Positions 1-6,364 of a stretch of DNA of 8,525 bases are shown piece by piece. Both the position numbers and the translations under genes were made by a program. The first letter of the stretch is position 1. Every line of letters starts with the position of its first letter. The DNA is from Planctomycetaceae bacterium (lineage in GTDB: Bacteria; Planctomycetota; Planctomycetia; Pirellulales; UBA1268), in contig CANETO010000062.1 of the NCBI GenBank assembly GCA_947440895.1, positions 1 to 8,525 on the forward strand. The letters are read 5' to 3'. The notes under the pieces are model-generated. The model saw nothing but the letters and a program-made list of their open reading frames with translations, had not been told where the DNA came from and did not search any database.

Positions 1-1989
1 CGCTGCCTGTGCAGCCGCCAACGAGAAACCGGACGGTGCCTTGGCATCCGCCCGCGAGCCACTCCAGACGCTCGAGGCTGCCCAACTGCTGCGAGTCGTC
101 ATGTCCCGTCCTCCAGGGCTGCCGGTGGCATCGGCGTGGTGCAGCCCGCCCAGTGGGCCGGCTGACACCACCGCGATCCATGACGGCGGCACCGGCTCGG
201 CCGCCGCGGCAAGCTCCCTGGCGAAGTGCGCCGCGATCGCCGTCCTCCGCAGCTTCAGCGACTCGGTCGCCTCGCCGTGCGCGGCATCGAATGCCCGGCC
301 GATGAGCACAGCCCGCCGCACGCGAAAGCCCCGGGGGAGTTGCCGCTGGCGACGCGCGAGTCGCCGCCCCAACCAGCGGACTACCCGGGGGTGCCGCAGG
401 GCGGCCTGACGGCTCAGGACCCTGACGCCCATCCGCCGCAGCGCCGCTCTCAGCAGGGCCGGTTCGGGTACGACGAGCGCCACCGGCGCCGTGAGCCCGT
501 CACCCACCACGCAGACCTGTGCCACGACGGGGTCCTCGGCGAGCGCTGCTTCCACCTCGGCGGGAGGCACCTTCGTTCCCCCCGACAGCACGAGCGTGTC
601 GACGATTCGGCCCGTGATCCGTACGTGGCCGTCGGCATCGATCGCAGCCAGGTCGCCGGTCTCGAGCCATTCGGGCTCGAGACGTTCGGCGTGGACATGC
701 TGCTTGTCCGGCCGGTGCGGCAGCATCTGGCCGGGGTGCCCCGCAGGTTCGTCGCCAATCACGCCCAGCGCGCGTCCGGGCGTCCGTACGAGCAACTGCC
801 CGAGCGTGGCGGGGCGGGTGTCGAGCTTCAGTTCGACACCATCGAGCGGCGGTCCCACGGTGCCGAGCCGCACGATCCGGGGATTGGCGATCGTGACCAC
901 CGGTCCGGCCTCGGCGAGACCGTACCCTTGCACCAATGGCAGGCCGCGTGAGGAAAACGCCACTGCCGTCCGCTCCCGCAGTGCGGCACCGCCCGATACG
1001 CACACTCGCACTCGGCCCCCAAACGCTGCGGGCAGGTCAGGAATGTGCCCGGACTCCGTGGCGCGTTCCAGCCGCTCAAAGAAAGCGGGCACGCCGAGCA
1101 CGACAGTCGGAGGCAGCACCCGACAGGCATCGAGCACCCGGCGGCGATCGGTGACGACATTCAGGCAGCCGCCCCGCACCAGTGCCGTGACAAGGTCGCC
1201 CGTGCGAGCCAGCGAGTGGCTCAGTGGCAGCCACGAGAGCCGCACGTCATCGGGCTCGTCGAGGAAGACGTTGGTGGCCGCGACTGCGTTGGCGACCACC
1301 GCCCGCTGGGAGTGCAGCACGCCCTTCGGCCGGCCGGTCGTGCCGGAGGAGAGCAGGATCGTGCTGCACGCGTCGGGGTCGCATTCCGCGACGCAGCGGG
1401 CGACGTCATCACGAAGCACCGCGGGATCGGCGTGCCGCCTCTGCCAGCAGGCGGACTTCAGCACGCCAGCATCCCCCGCACCGTGTGAGAAGCGGTGGTG
1501 AGGCGATCGGTGGCCAGTCCGCAGATCGATGACGATCGGGATGTCGACTCCAACGCTTTCTCGCCGGCAACAGCCACTCCATACGATGCCCTGTGGTGCA
1601 AGCCAGGCCAGTTGCGCCGCGTGCTCCGCGGCAGTCGCATCGGCGTGCAGTGGCACGTGCACGACACCCGCCAACTGACACGCCAGATCGACGACGATCC
1701 AGTCGGGCGAGTGTGAGCCCAGGTGCGCGAGCCGATGGCCACGGGGAAGGCCCAGCGTGTCGAATTGGCTGGCGAGTTCGACGGCGGCGGCGATCAGCTC
1801 CCCCCAGGTCCACGTCCGGCCTTGATCCAGAGCATCGCAGACCGCAGGCCTGTCATACGACGCGTCGAGCCGCGCATGCATGAGCGCCACCATCGACGCG
1901 GCAGCAGGGACGGGAACTGCGTCCGGCCTTTCGCCTCCGGGAGTCGCTCGCGGACGTGCACTGGAACTGGACATGGCTGCGGTGGGCAT
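1..1989 (-). CDS. AMP-forming acyl-CoA synthetase (long-chain fatty acid--CoA ligase type), 3' end beyond the window
   Basis: The product should activate a fatty acid with ATP and CoA to acyl-CoA, feeding the beta-oxidation enzymes encoded just upstream. I translated this frame from the ATG at 1989 to the window edge; it is open throughout (663 codons, no stop in the window). Adenylate-forming family motifs appear in order: the P-loop SSGTTGRPKG at residues 214-223, YGLAE at 356-360, TGDLAAIDADG at 444-454, the hinge ITGRIVDTLVLSGG at 458-471 followed by KVPPAEVE, and the A10 region ATESLKLRR with the presumed catalytic Lys579. The TLVLSGGTKVPP style resembles long-chain acyl-CoA synthetases rather than acetyl-CoA synthetase; substrate chain length is inference. 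The start lies 9 bp after the thiolase stop, so the genes are probably co-transcribed. An in-frame ATG at 1974 is an alternative start, and neither has a clear ribosome binding site. Such enzymes usually end some 25-30 residues after the A10 lysine, yet this frame runs more than 80 further, rich in Ala, Ser and Gly. Codon periodicity changes near position 120, so the 3' end may be frameshifted or a new gene may begin there. Confidence 0.88.
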   Translation of the reverse strand, partial: MPTAAMSSSSARPRATPGGERPDAVPVPAAASMVALMHARLDASYDRPAVCDALDQGRTWTWGELIAAAVELASQFDTLGLPRGHRLAHLGSHSPDWIVVDLACQLAGVVHVPLHADATAAEHAAQLAWLAPQGIVWSGCCRRESVGVDIPIVIDLRTGHRSPHHRFSHGAGDAGVLKSACWQRRHADPAVLRDDVARCVAECDPDACSTILLSSGTTGRPKGVLHSQRAVVANAVAATNVFLDEPDDVRLSWLPLSHSLARTGDLVTALVRGGCLNVVTDRRRVLDACRVLPPTVVLGVPAFFERLERATESGHIPDLPAAFGGRVRVCVSGGAALRERTAVAFSSRGLPLVQGYGLAEAGPVVTIANPRIVRLGTVGPPLDGVELKLDTRPATLGQLLVRTPGRALGVIGDEPAGHPGQMLPHRPDKQHVHAERLEPEWLETGDLAAIDADGHVRITGRIVDTLVLSGGTKVPPAEVEAALAEDPVVAQVCVVGDGLTAPVALVVPEPALLRAALRRMGVRVLSRQAALRHPRVVRWLGRRLARRQRQLPRGFRVRRAVLIGRAFDAAHGEATESLKLRRTAIAAHFARELAAAAEPVPPSWIAVVSAGPLGGLHHADATGSPGGRDMTTRSSWAASSVWSGSRADAKAPSGFSLAAAQAA

Positions 1990-1998
1990 GAGGGGACG

Positions 1999-3186
1999 TC
2001 AGTCGATCCTTTCGAAGAGCACGGCGATGCCCTGACCGAGGCCGATGCACATGGTCGCCAGGCCCACCTTCGCGCCGGTGTCGCGCATCGTGTGGAGCAG
2101 CGTGGTCGCGATCCGGGCGCCGCTGGCACCCAGCGGATGGCCGATGGCAAGCGACCCGCCGCGGACGTTGACCCGCTCCGGGTCGAGAGCGAGGGCTTCG
2201 ATGCAGTGGATCGCCTGCGACGCAAAGGCTTCGTTGAGTTCGACGAGGTCGATGTCGCGGATCGCGATACCGGTGCGTTCCAAGAGCTTGCGTGTGGCGG
2301 CCACCGGACCGGTGCCCATCATCGCCGGCGGCACGCCTACCACGGCGGTGCCGATGATCCGAGCGAGTGGCTCGAGCCCCTGCCGCCGCGCCTCCGCGAG
2401 CGACATGACGATGAGCGCGGCGGCGCCATCGCTGAGCGGGGCGCTCGTGGCCGCAGTGATCGTGCCGATTTTTGGCAGAAATGCCGGCTCAAGTGCCGCC
2501 AGCTGCTCGGGGGTGGTGTCGCGGCGGACCGACTGGTCGTCGACCACTTCCATCACGCCCCCGGCCTCGTCGTGTCCGATCACGGGCACCACTTCGTCCT
2601 CGAACAAGCCGGCGTCCGCAGCCCGCACCGCCTTCGCATGGCTTTCGAGGGCGTAGGCCTCCTGTCGCCGTCGCGAGATGCCATGCGTGGCCGCGAGGTG
2701 TTCCGCCGTCAGGCCCATCGAGAGCATGCCCCGGCTCGATCGGACGAAGATCCGCGGATGGACATCGATGGCCGAATCCATCGGCAGGTGCTGCATGTGC
2801 TCGACACCCCCGACCACCTGCACGTTCACCGCCTCGGCCGTGATCGCATGGCACGCCTGCGCCAGAGCCTGGAGCGACGATCCACAGAGCCGGTTGACCG
2901 TGGTGCCCGCCACGGAGAAGGGAAGGCCGGCCAGCAACGCCACGCATCGCGCCACATTGCCGCCCAATTCGCCCCGCTGTTGGGTCGCGCCCAGCACCAC
3001 GTCGTCGATCGTGTTGGGCTCCACGCCGCTGCGTGCCACCACTGCCTGCACGACCGCCGCGGCCAGTTCGTCGCCACGCACCCTGCGGAAGACGCCACGG
3101 TCGGCATGGGCCCTCCCGATCGCAGTGCGGCAGCAGGCAACAACGACGGGCGTTGTGGCGGGGTCGGTGGCTGGTGATGGAGGCAT
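1999..3186 (-). CDS. Thiolase, acetyl-CoA C-acyltransferase (FadA type)
   Basis: This enzyme performs the last step of beta-oxidation: CoA-dependent cleavage of 3-ketoacyl-CoA into acetyl-CoA and a shortened acyl-CoA. From the ATG at 3186 it has 395 residues, the normal thiolase length. The nucleophilic Cys is in VNRLCGSSLQAL (Cys101). The C-terminal half has GTITAATSAPLSDGAAA, NEAFA (318-322), the active-site His350 in GGSLAIGHPLGASGAR, and the second catalytic Cys380 in CIGLGQG. All four signature regions are intact, so it should be active. The same frame extends upstream to a GTG at 3237, which adds 17 residues and overlaps the 3' end of the upstream gene by 20 bp. I prefer the ATG because the thiolase fold begins soon after it (PVVVACCRTAIGR) and the length fits the family, though neither start has a good ribosome binding site. 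It is the middle gene of the operon, downstream of the hydratase/dehydrogenase gene and 9 bp before the acyl-CoA synthetase. FadA, FadI and biosynthetic acetyl-CoA acetyltransferases are hard to separate by eye; context favours degradation. Confidence 0.93.
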   Translation of the reverse strand: MPPSPATDPATTPVVVACCRTAIGRAHADRGVFRRVRGDELAAAVVQAVVARSGVEPNTIDDVVLGATQQRGELGGNVARCVALLAGLPFSVAGTTVNRLCGSSLQALAQACHAITAEAVNVQVVGGVEHMQHLPMDSAIDVHPRIFVRSSRGMLSMGLTAEHLAATHGISRRRQEAYALESHAKAVRAADAGLFEDEVVPVIGHDEAGGVMEVVDDQSVRRDTTPEQLAALEPAFLPKIGTITAATSAPLSDGAAALIVMSLAEARRQGLEPLARIIGTAVVGVPPAMMGTGPVAATRKLLERTGIAIRDIDLVELNEAFASQAIHCIEALALDPERVNVRGGSLAIGHPLGASGARIATTLLHTMRDTGAKVGLATMCIGLGQGIAVLFERID

Positions 3187-3217
3187 GGTGTTGCTGGTGG
3201 TGTCGTGCCGTGAAAAC

Positions 3218-5452
3218 TCAGGCGGTGAAAGGCTCACCCGCGGCGGCCATGGCCCGCAGCCGGAGGGTGGGGTGCATGCGGATGCCGAGATCGGAGAGCG
3301 GCTCGAGACGGTGGACCACCTCCGCCGCGCCCAGCGTGTTGCCCCAGGCCAGCAGCCCGCCCCGGAAGGCCGGGAAACCGAGGGCGTGGATCACCGCCAG
3401 GTCGATGTCGCGACCGTCGCGGACGATCCCCTCGTCGAGCACGCGGAGCGCCTCGAGCAGCATCGGCAGCAGCAGCCTGTCGCAGATGATCGCGTCGGTG
3501 GTCTCTCGCGCGGGCAGCGCATAGGGGCGGACGAGTTTGGCCACGCCTGCATCAGGGCGTTCGATTCGGGAGCGTTGCCCACCCGTGCCATACTGATAGA
3601 ACCCGGCGCCGGTCTTGCGGCCAAGCCGCCCCGATTTCACAAGTGCCGGAATCAGGGGCGATGCCTCGATGCGATCGCCGTAGGCGGCGCTCAGCACGAG
3701 CCCGGCATAGAAGGCCGTGTCGAGGCCGATCATGTCGTAGAGTTCGAGCGGCCCCATCGGCATCCCAAATGAGCGGGCCACCCGGTCGATTCGCTGTGGT
3801 TCGATCCCCTCGCGGAGCATCTCCACCGACTCGTGGAGGTAGGGCATCAGCACGCGGTTGACGAGAAAGCCGGGGCTGTCTCGCACGACGATCGGGCACT
3901 TGCCCAGACGTTTGACATGGGCCACGGCGGTGGCGACGGTCGCATCGCTCGTGGCCGGTCCGCGGATCACCTCCACCAGCGTCATGCGGCGGACCGGATT
4001 AAAAAAGTGGATGCCGCAGAACCGCGTCGGGTCGCGGAGAGGCTCCGCGAGGTGTGCGATCGGATTGGTCGAGGTGTTGGTGGCGATCACCGTTCCGGGG
4101 CCCACCGTCCGTTCGATCTCGACCAGTACCTTCCGCTTGATGTCGGCACGTTCGAGCACGCTTTCGATGACGAGATCGCACTCGGCGATCGCCGCCATCC
4201 GGGTGGCGGTGTGGAGCCTGCCCGACAGGGCGATCGCCCGGGCGGGATCGGTCCGTTTGGTGCCGCGATCCCAGGCGGCCTCGTCGAGGATGCCGGCGAC
4301 ACAGGTCGCCAGGGTGTCGGCCTGCACGTCGACGAGCGTCACCGCGAAGCCCGCCCGCAGATGGCTGGCCGCGATCCCCGCACCCATGATGCCGGCACCA
4401 ATGACAGCCGGACGGTCTCGCGCTGGCGGATCAAAAGCCGCAGTCCGGGGTGTCGGTTGGCCGCCAGGGCCAGCGGTGGTCGAGCGATCATCGCAGACCT
4501 GAAGGTCGAGTCCGGTGTCGCGGCGGTTGCGTTCGCCGAGCCGAAACACCCGAATGAGTTGCCGGGACACGTCAGACTTTGCCAGGGTGGCGAAGGTAGC
4601 GGCTTCGATGCGTGCCGCCTCATCGGCAGGTATGGCGGCACCGGCGAGGATCGTCTCCAGAATCGCCAGTGGCGCCGGATATTGGCCGCCGCTGCGGCCG
4701 AGAATCACGGCGGCCGACATCGCCTCGAGAAAGTCTCGCTCCTCAGCGACGAGCGTCACCGGCCCGGCCTGCTGCCGCCGTCGATCCAGGTGGCTCTGTC
4801 GAGCCGACGCGATCTCGGCCAGTCGACAGGCCGACGTCAGGGCCTGATCAGGCGGGACGCAGGCGTCGACCAATCCCAGTCGAGCAGCAGTGCGCCCGTC
4901 GACGGTTTCACCCGCGGCTGCCAGTTCCACCGCGGCGCCGGGGCCAATCAGCCGGGCGAGCCGCACCGTGCCGCCCCAGCCAGGGAGCAGGCCGAGCTTC
5001 ACCTCGGGGAATCCGAGTTGGGTATGGCCGGCGTCGGTGGCAACCCGCAGATCGCAGGCGAGGGCGAGTTCGAGGCCGCCGCCGAGGCAGAGGCCATCGA
5101 TGATCGCGACGCTCGGCCAGGCCCGGGAGGAGAGCCTCGCAAAGATTCCGCGGCCGGCACCGCACAGTCCCTCGATCTCGGCCGGGCTCAGGTCGTGCAG
5201 TCGCTCGAGGCGGGCCATGTCGGCGCCGGCAAAAAACGAGCCCTCCCGGGTGGAACGGATCACGACTGCCGCCGGTGCTGGCCCGGCTTCCAGGCTGTCG
5301 AGCACTGCCGCCAGTTCGCTCACGGCCTGGGACGTGAGCACGTTCTGGGCATGGTCAGGGACGAAAAAAGACACGATCTCGACGCCATTGTCCCTCCGCT
5401 CGACCGTGAGGGTGCGATAGGGGCGGGCTGCTTCCGGTGGCTGCATCGGCAT
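3218..5452 (-). CDS. Bifunctional enoyl-CoA hydratase / 3-hydroxyacyl-CoA dehydrogenase (FadB/FadJ type)
   Basis: This is the fused alpha subunit of a bacterial beta-oxidation complex: it hydrates trans-2-enoyl-CoA and oxidises the 3-hydroxyacyl-CoA with NAD. From the ATG at 5452 it has 744 residues, close to E. coli FadB (729). The N-terminal crotonase domain (about 10-220) has the oxyanion segment FFAGADMARL (from 73), LCLGGGLELALACDLR with Glu128, and PEVKLGLLPGWGG with Glu150; both catalytic acids are kept. A linker (about 220-345) leads to the dehydrogenase Rossmann domain, with the NAD loop GAGIMG at 352-357 and the catalytic His482 in GIHFFNPVRRM. PIVVRDSPGFLVNRVL and KTGAGFYQY mark the first C-terminal dehydrogenase domain, and a second half-domain completes the protein. 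The frame opens at a TTG at 5482 (10 more residues); ATGs at 5452 and 5446 are more likely starts. It is the first gene of the operon, with thiolase directly downstream, as expected for an alpha2beta2 complex. FadB and FadJ cannot be told apart by eye. Confidence 0.94.
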   Translation of the reverse strand: MPMQPPEAARPYRTLTVERRDNGVEIVSFFVPDHAQNVLTSQAVSELAAVLDSLEAGPAPAAVVIRSTREGSFFAGADMARLERLHDLSPAEIEGLCGAGRGIFARLSSRAWPSVAIIDGLCLGGGLELALACDLRVATDAGHTQLGFPEVKLGLLPGWGGTVRLARLIGPGAAVELAAAGETVDGRTAARLGLVDACVPPDQALTSACRLAEIASARQSHLDRRRQQAGPVTLVAEERDFLEAMSAAVILGRSGGQYPAPLAILETILAGAAIPADEAARIEAATFATLAKSDVSRQLIRVFRLGERNRRDTGLDLQVCDDRSTTAGPGGQPTPRTAAFDPPARDRPAVIGAGIMGAGIAASHLRAGFAVTLVDVQADTLATCVAGILDEAAWDRGTKRTDPARAIALSGRLHTATRMAAIAECDLVIESVLERADIKRKVLVEIERTVGPGTVIATNTSTNPIAHLAEPLRDPTRFCGIHFFNPVRRMTLVEVIRGPATSDATVATAVAHVKRLGKCPIVVRDSPGFLVNRVLMPYLHESVEMLREGIEPQRIDRVARSFGMPMGPLELYDMIGLDTAFYAGLVLSAAYGDRIEASPLIPALVKSGRLGRKTGAGFYQYGTGGQRSRIERPDAGVAKLVRPYALPARETTDAIICDRLLLPMLLEALRVLDEGIVRDGRDIDLAVIHALGFPAFRGGLLAWGNTLGAAEVVHRLEPLSDLGIRMHPTLRLRAMAAAGEPFTA

Positions 5453-5483
5453 GGCTATGGTCCCGCCAGGGCCGGGAGGCAAT

Positions 5484-5512
5484 GGTTTTCGCTTGCTCGA
5501 AACCCGAAAACC
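5484..5512. promoter_or_regulatory. Candidate operator: 8-bp perfect inverted repeat in the divergent promoter region
   Basis: GGTTTTCG at 5484-5491 is mirrored exactly by CGAAAACC at 5505-5512, with a 13-bp spacer. The half-sites are 21 bp apart, about two helical turns, as expected for a dimeric repressor such as the TetR-type regulators often found controlling fatty-acid degradation genes. It lies between the beta-oxidation operon and the divergent membrane protein gene, close to the likely transcription start of the operon. A regulatory role is inference; no regulator gene is present in the window. Confidence 0.4.
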
Positions 5513-5515
5513 GTT

Positions 5516-5546
5516 AGTGTATCGGGCGATCCGCGGCGGTGTTCAA
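5516..5546 (-). promoter_or_regulatory. Weak candidate promoter for the beta-oxidation operon
   Basis: Read on the minus strand, TTGAAC (5541-5546) and TACACT (5516-5521) each match four of six bases of the sigma-70 consensus, but the 19-bp spacing is longer than ideal. If used, transcription would start around 5509, inside the right half of the inverted repeat at 5484-5512. Planctomycete promoters are poorly defined by sequence, so this is a tentative call. Confidence 0.2.
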
Positions 5547-5565
5547 TCCACCGTATCAATCCACC
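5543..5565. repeat. Direct repeat of 10 bp in the divergent intergenic region
   Basis: TCAATCCACC occurs at 5543-5552 and again, exactly, at 5556-5565, a 13-bp period. It lies 24 bp upstream of the membrane protein start and next to the tentative -35 of the minus-strand promoter. It could be a pair of regulator half-sites; this is inference from position only. Confidence 0.45.
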
Positions 5566-5588
5566 CCGTTTGGGAGCTACGGCTGTCC

Positions 5589-6158
5589 ATGGAAACCTCT
5601 TCGAACTCCCGACCCTCGTTCGCCATGCTCTGCGGGGTTTGGTTCGTTCTCGTGGCCGTGTCGGTGGTAGGTCGGCTCTGGCAGCCGGCCTACGGCGTCA
5701 CTCCCCTGGCTGGGGCTGCCCTCGCCGCCGGGGCGGCTTTCCCCAGCCCCCTCGTGGCTGTGACAGTGCCGCTGGCGGCCCTGACCATCAGCAACCTTGT
5801 TCTGCCGAGCTACGACAGCCTCGTCATGGCGGCCGTCGTCTACGCGGCTTTTGCCTGGCCGGTGCTGTTGGGTGGTATGGTGCGAAATGGCCGGTTGCTC
5901 ACCATCATGGGGGGCGCGTTGGCCAGTTCGCTGGTATTTTTCGTGACGACCAATTTTGCCTACTGGTGCCTGAGCAACGACTACCCCCACACGCTGCCAG
6001 GACTCCTCGCCTGCTTCGCCGCAGGGCTGCCGTTTTACCGGTGGATGCCGGTCGGCGACCTGGTCTGGAGCCTGGCGTTCATGGGCGGTCTGGCTGCGGT
6101 TGGCCGCATGGCGACGACGACGCAGCCGAATTCTTCGCATCCTGCGAATGCTGCTTGA
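5589..6158 (+). CDS. Multi-pass membrane protein, DUF6580-like
   Basis: This predicted integral membrane protein has 189 residues, and its molecular function is unknown. Hydrophobic stretches at about 11-29, 38-51, 55-71, 78-96, 103-120, 137-149 and 156-172 suggest six or seven membrane segments. I recognise the pattern of the DUF6580 family: a Pro followed by a Gly/Ala-rich helix, ALTISNLVLPSYDS, then SSLVFFVTTNF (113-123) with a Trp nearby (126), then YPHTLPGLLACFAAGLPF and a GD pair (156-157). The architecture resembles substrate-binding (S) components of energy-coupling vitamin transporters, so a transport role is possible but unproven. The frame stays open upstream to 5451, overlapping the divergent operon, but family length and the hydrophilic leader METSSNSRPS support the ATG at 5589; a GGGAG lies 12 nt upstream of it. 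The gene is divergent from the beta-oxidation operon and upstream of the tRNA gene. The family name is recalled from sequence pattern, not searched. Confidence 0.82.
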   Translation: METSSNSRPSFAMLCGVWFVLVAVSVVGRLWQPAYGVTPLAGAALAAGAAFPSPLVAVTVPLAALTISNLVLPSYDSLVMAAVVYAAFAWPVLLGGMVRNGRLLTIMGGALASSLVFFVTTNFAYWCLSNDYPHTLPGLLACFAAGLPFYRWMPVGDLVWSLAFMGGLAAVGRMATTTQPNSSHPANAA

Positions 6159-6182
6159 CTGGGATCGGGGTCGGTTGAGAAT
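6155..6182 (+). promoter_or_regulatory. Likely promoter of the tRNA-Leu (and S1) transcript
   Basis: TTGACT (6155-6160, five of six -35 matches) and GAGAAT (6177-6182, four of six -10 matches) are separated by 16 bp. The -35 box contains the TGA stop codon of the membrane protein gene (6156-6158). Transcription would start near 6189-6190, at the foot of the hairpin and about 37 nt before the mature tRNA. Support is sequence similarity and spacing only. Confidence 0.5.
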
Positions 6183-6189
6183 GCATTCG

Positions 6190-6219
6190 CGGAACACGGT
6201 GGAGAGAGATCGTGTTCCG
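6190..6219 (+). other. Strong hairpin in the tRNA 5' leader
   Basis: CGGAACACG (6190-6198) pairs perfectly with CGTGTTCCG (6211-6219). The stem can grow inward by a G-U and a U-A pair, leaving a purine loop of 8 nt. No T-run follows, so it is not a standard intrinsic terminator. It could stabilise or insulate the precursor leader ahead of RNase P cleavage at 6227, end read-through from the membrane protein gene, or serve as a protein-binding site. Confidence 0.5.
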
Positions 6220-6226
6220 TACCGCT

Positions 6227-6310
6227 GCGGGAATGGCGGAATTGGCAGACGCGCCAGGTTGAGGGCCTGGTGGTAGTAATACCGTGCAGGTTCAAGTCCT
6301 GTTTCCCGCA
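6227..6310 (+). tRNA. tRNA-Leu, anticodon GAG
   Basis: This is a complete class II tRNA of 84 nt. The acceptor stem GCGGGAA (6227-6233) pairs with TTCCCGC (6303-6309), with discriminator A6310. The D arm pairs GCG with CGC and carries the loop GG pair at 6244-6245. The anticodon stem CCAGG/CCTGG encloses the 7-nt loop TTGAGGG, giving anticodon GAG at 6261-6263, which reads CUC and CUU. The long variable arm (6271-6285) forms its own GGTA/TACC stem, typical of tRNA-Leu and tRNA-Ser, and the T arm is GCAGG-TTCAAGT-CCTGT. The 3' CCA is not encoded, so it must be added by a nucleotidyltransferase. The gene sits 51 bp before the S1-like coding region. Confidence 0.96.
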
Positions 6311-6340
6311 TTTCTTTCTCTGTAATGAAGTAAGTCAAGG

Positions 6341-6364
6341 GACCGAGCGACCGAGGGACCGATG
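6341..6364 (+). repeat. Three tandem 8-bp units running into the S1 start codon
   Basis: GACCGAGC, GACCGAGG and GACCGATG lie back to back at 6341-6364. The second and third units create the ribosome binding site (GAGG, 6353-6356, 5 nt before the start), and the last three bases of the third unit are the ATG of the S1-like gene. The translation initiation region is therefore built from a short tandem repeat. Confidence 0.6.

Noticed and set aside
1723..3177. A 484-codon plus-strand open frame antisense to the thiolase and the start of the ligase.
   Set aside because: The thiolase frame has all catalytic motifs. This frame spans a gene junction on the other strand and has shadow-like composition.
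5451..5588. A 46-residue N-terminal extension of the DUF6580-like protein from an ATG at 5451.
   Set aside because: It would overlap the start of the divergent operon, cover the palindrome and direct repeats, and add a non-hydrophobic leader not expected for the family. The ATG at 5589 fits better.
3833..6178. A 781-codon plus-strand open frame lying antisense to the hydratase/dehydrogenase gene.
   Set aside because: It is a shadow of the GC-rich minus-strand gene, which has complete, recognisable domains. The antisense translation is rich in Arg, Gly and His, matches no family I know, and cuts across the divergent intergenic region and the DUF6580-like gene.
6190..6219. The leader hairpin as an intrinsic terminator of the membrane protein gene.
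   Set aside because: No T-run follows the stem, and a good promoter lies just upstream with its start at the stem, so a leader structure is more likely. Termination is not fully excluded.
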